Part shown: positions 52,977 to 53,113 of the stretch, piece after piece
Numbering within the stretch: position 1 is the stretch's first letter
How the letters are laid out: each line of letters begins with the position of its first letter
Assembly (NCBI RefSeq): GCF_017308075.1
Contig: NZ_JAFKFX010000050.1
Location: forward strand, 1-53,113
DNA: 53,113 nucleotides
Direction of reading: 5' to 3'
Origin: Allobosea sp.
Lineage (GTDB): Bacteria > Pseudomonadota > Alphaproteobacteria > Rhizobiales > Beijerinckiaceae
Translations under genes and position numbers: made by a program
Notes under the pieces: generated by a model
Database searches by the model: none
What the model saw: the letters and a program-made list of their open reading frames with translations, nothing else
What the model was told of the DNA's origin: nothing

Positions 52977-53113
52977 ATGCGCGTTACGATGATTGGCTCG
53001 GGCTATGTCGGCCTGGTTTCGGGGGCGTGCTTCGCTGATTTCGGCCATGAGGTGATCTGCGTCGACCTGGACGCCGGGAAGATCGCGGCGCTGAACCGCG
53101 GCGAGATCCCGAT
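52977..53113 (+). CDS. UDP-glucose/GDP-mannose dehydrogenase, N-terminal part (cut by window)
   Basis: The first 45 codons read [20 protein letters not shown] then [20 protein letters not shown], the NAD-binding Rossmann start (GSGYVG) of UDP-glucose 6-dehydrogenase. The product makes UDP-glucuronate for exopolysaccharide or lipopolysaccharide. ATG 52977 follows AAGAG with suitable spacing. The gene continues past the window, so UDP-glucose versus GDP-mannose specificity cannot be settled. Confidence 0.88.
   Translation, partial: MRVTMIGSGYVGLVSGACFADFGHEVICVDLDAGKIAALNRGEIP

Overview
The window is GC-rich and densely coded. It looks like chromosome of an alphaproteobacterium of the order Hyphomicrobiales (Rhizobiales), with Bosea or a close relative as my best guess. 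That guess is inference. It rests on the codon bias, the STAS-MlaE/MlaF/MCE operon, rhizobial-type intergenic palindromes and the many solute transporters. I see no rRNA, tRNA, CRISPR array or prophage. Only the first ~150 bases carry a mobile-element remnant, a transposase C-terminus.

Layout. (1) 0-7.4 kb: SelO AMPylase (+), then a minus-strand phospholipid-transport operon (MFS, STAS-MlaE, MlaF, MCE protein, auxiliary lipoprotein, nucleotidyltransferase-like protein). (2) 7.5-12.4 kb: an alphaproteobacterial protein of unknown function, an ABC importer of the NMT1/ThiXYZ-taurine type (permease, ATPase, binding protein), and a divergent creatininase-family hydrolase. (3) 12.5-14.6 kb: SoxR with a perfect SoxR-box promoter facing an FMN-reductase gene, then a metallo-beta-lactamase-fold hydrolase behind a strong leader hairpin. 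(4) 14.7-19 kb: malonyl-CoA synthetase and malonyl-CoA decarboxylase (malonate use), and an OtnK-type four-carbon acid sugar kinase. (5) 19.3-27.6 kb: a complete Dpp/Opp-type importer followed by a gamma-glutamyltransferase-like enzyme and a DUF1028 protein, both of Ntn-hydrolase type. (6) 27.9-32.6 kb: a TRAP transporter with a DapA/NAL-family aldolase, controlled by a divergent FCD-GntR regulator with a near-perfect 22-bp operator.

(7) 32.7-47 kb is the most interesting part: about 14 kb of minus-strand catabolic genes. In transcription order these are an M20 carbamoylase, an amidase, a second full Dpp/Opp importer (binding protein, two permeases, two ATPases), diaminopropionate ammonia-lyase, N-carbamoyl-D-amino-acid hydrolase, a dihydroorotase-like amidohydrolase, a GNAT, RidA and a D-serine-dehydratase/D-threonine-aldolase-like PLP enzyme. 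Read together they suggest import of an N-carbamoyl or N-acyl (peptide- or ureide-like) compound, stripping of the N-substituents, and lysis of 2,3-diaminopropionate to pyruvate and ammonia, with RidA removing the reactive 2-aminoacrylate intermediate. (8) 47-53 kb: MATE efflux pump, methyl-accepting chemotaxis protein with a CheR-tether-like tail, L,D-transpeptidase lipoprotein, HutD-family protein, and the start of a UDP-glucose/GDP-mannose dehydrogenase.

The spaces between genes are unusually structured. Three copies of a ~95-bp cloverleaf-like element occur, one nested inside a second repeat family, and there are several perfect long hairpins. Some of these cover or abut ribosome-binding sites.
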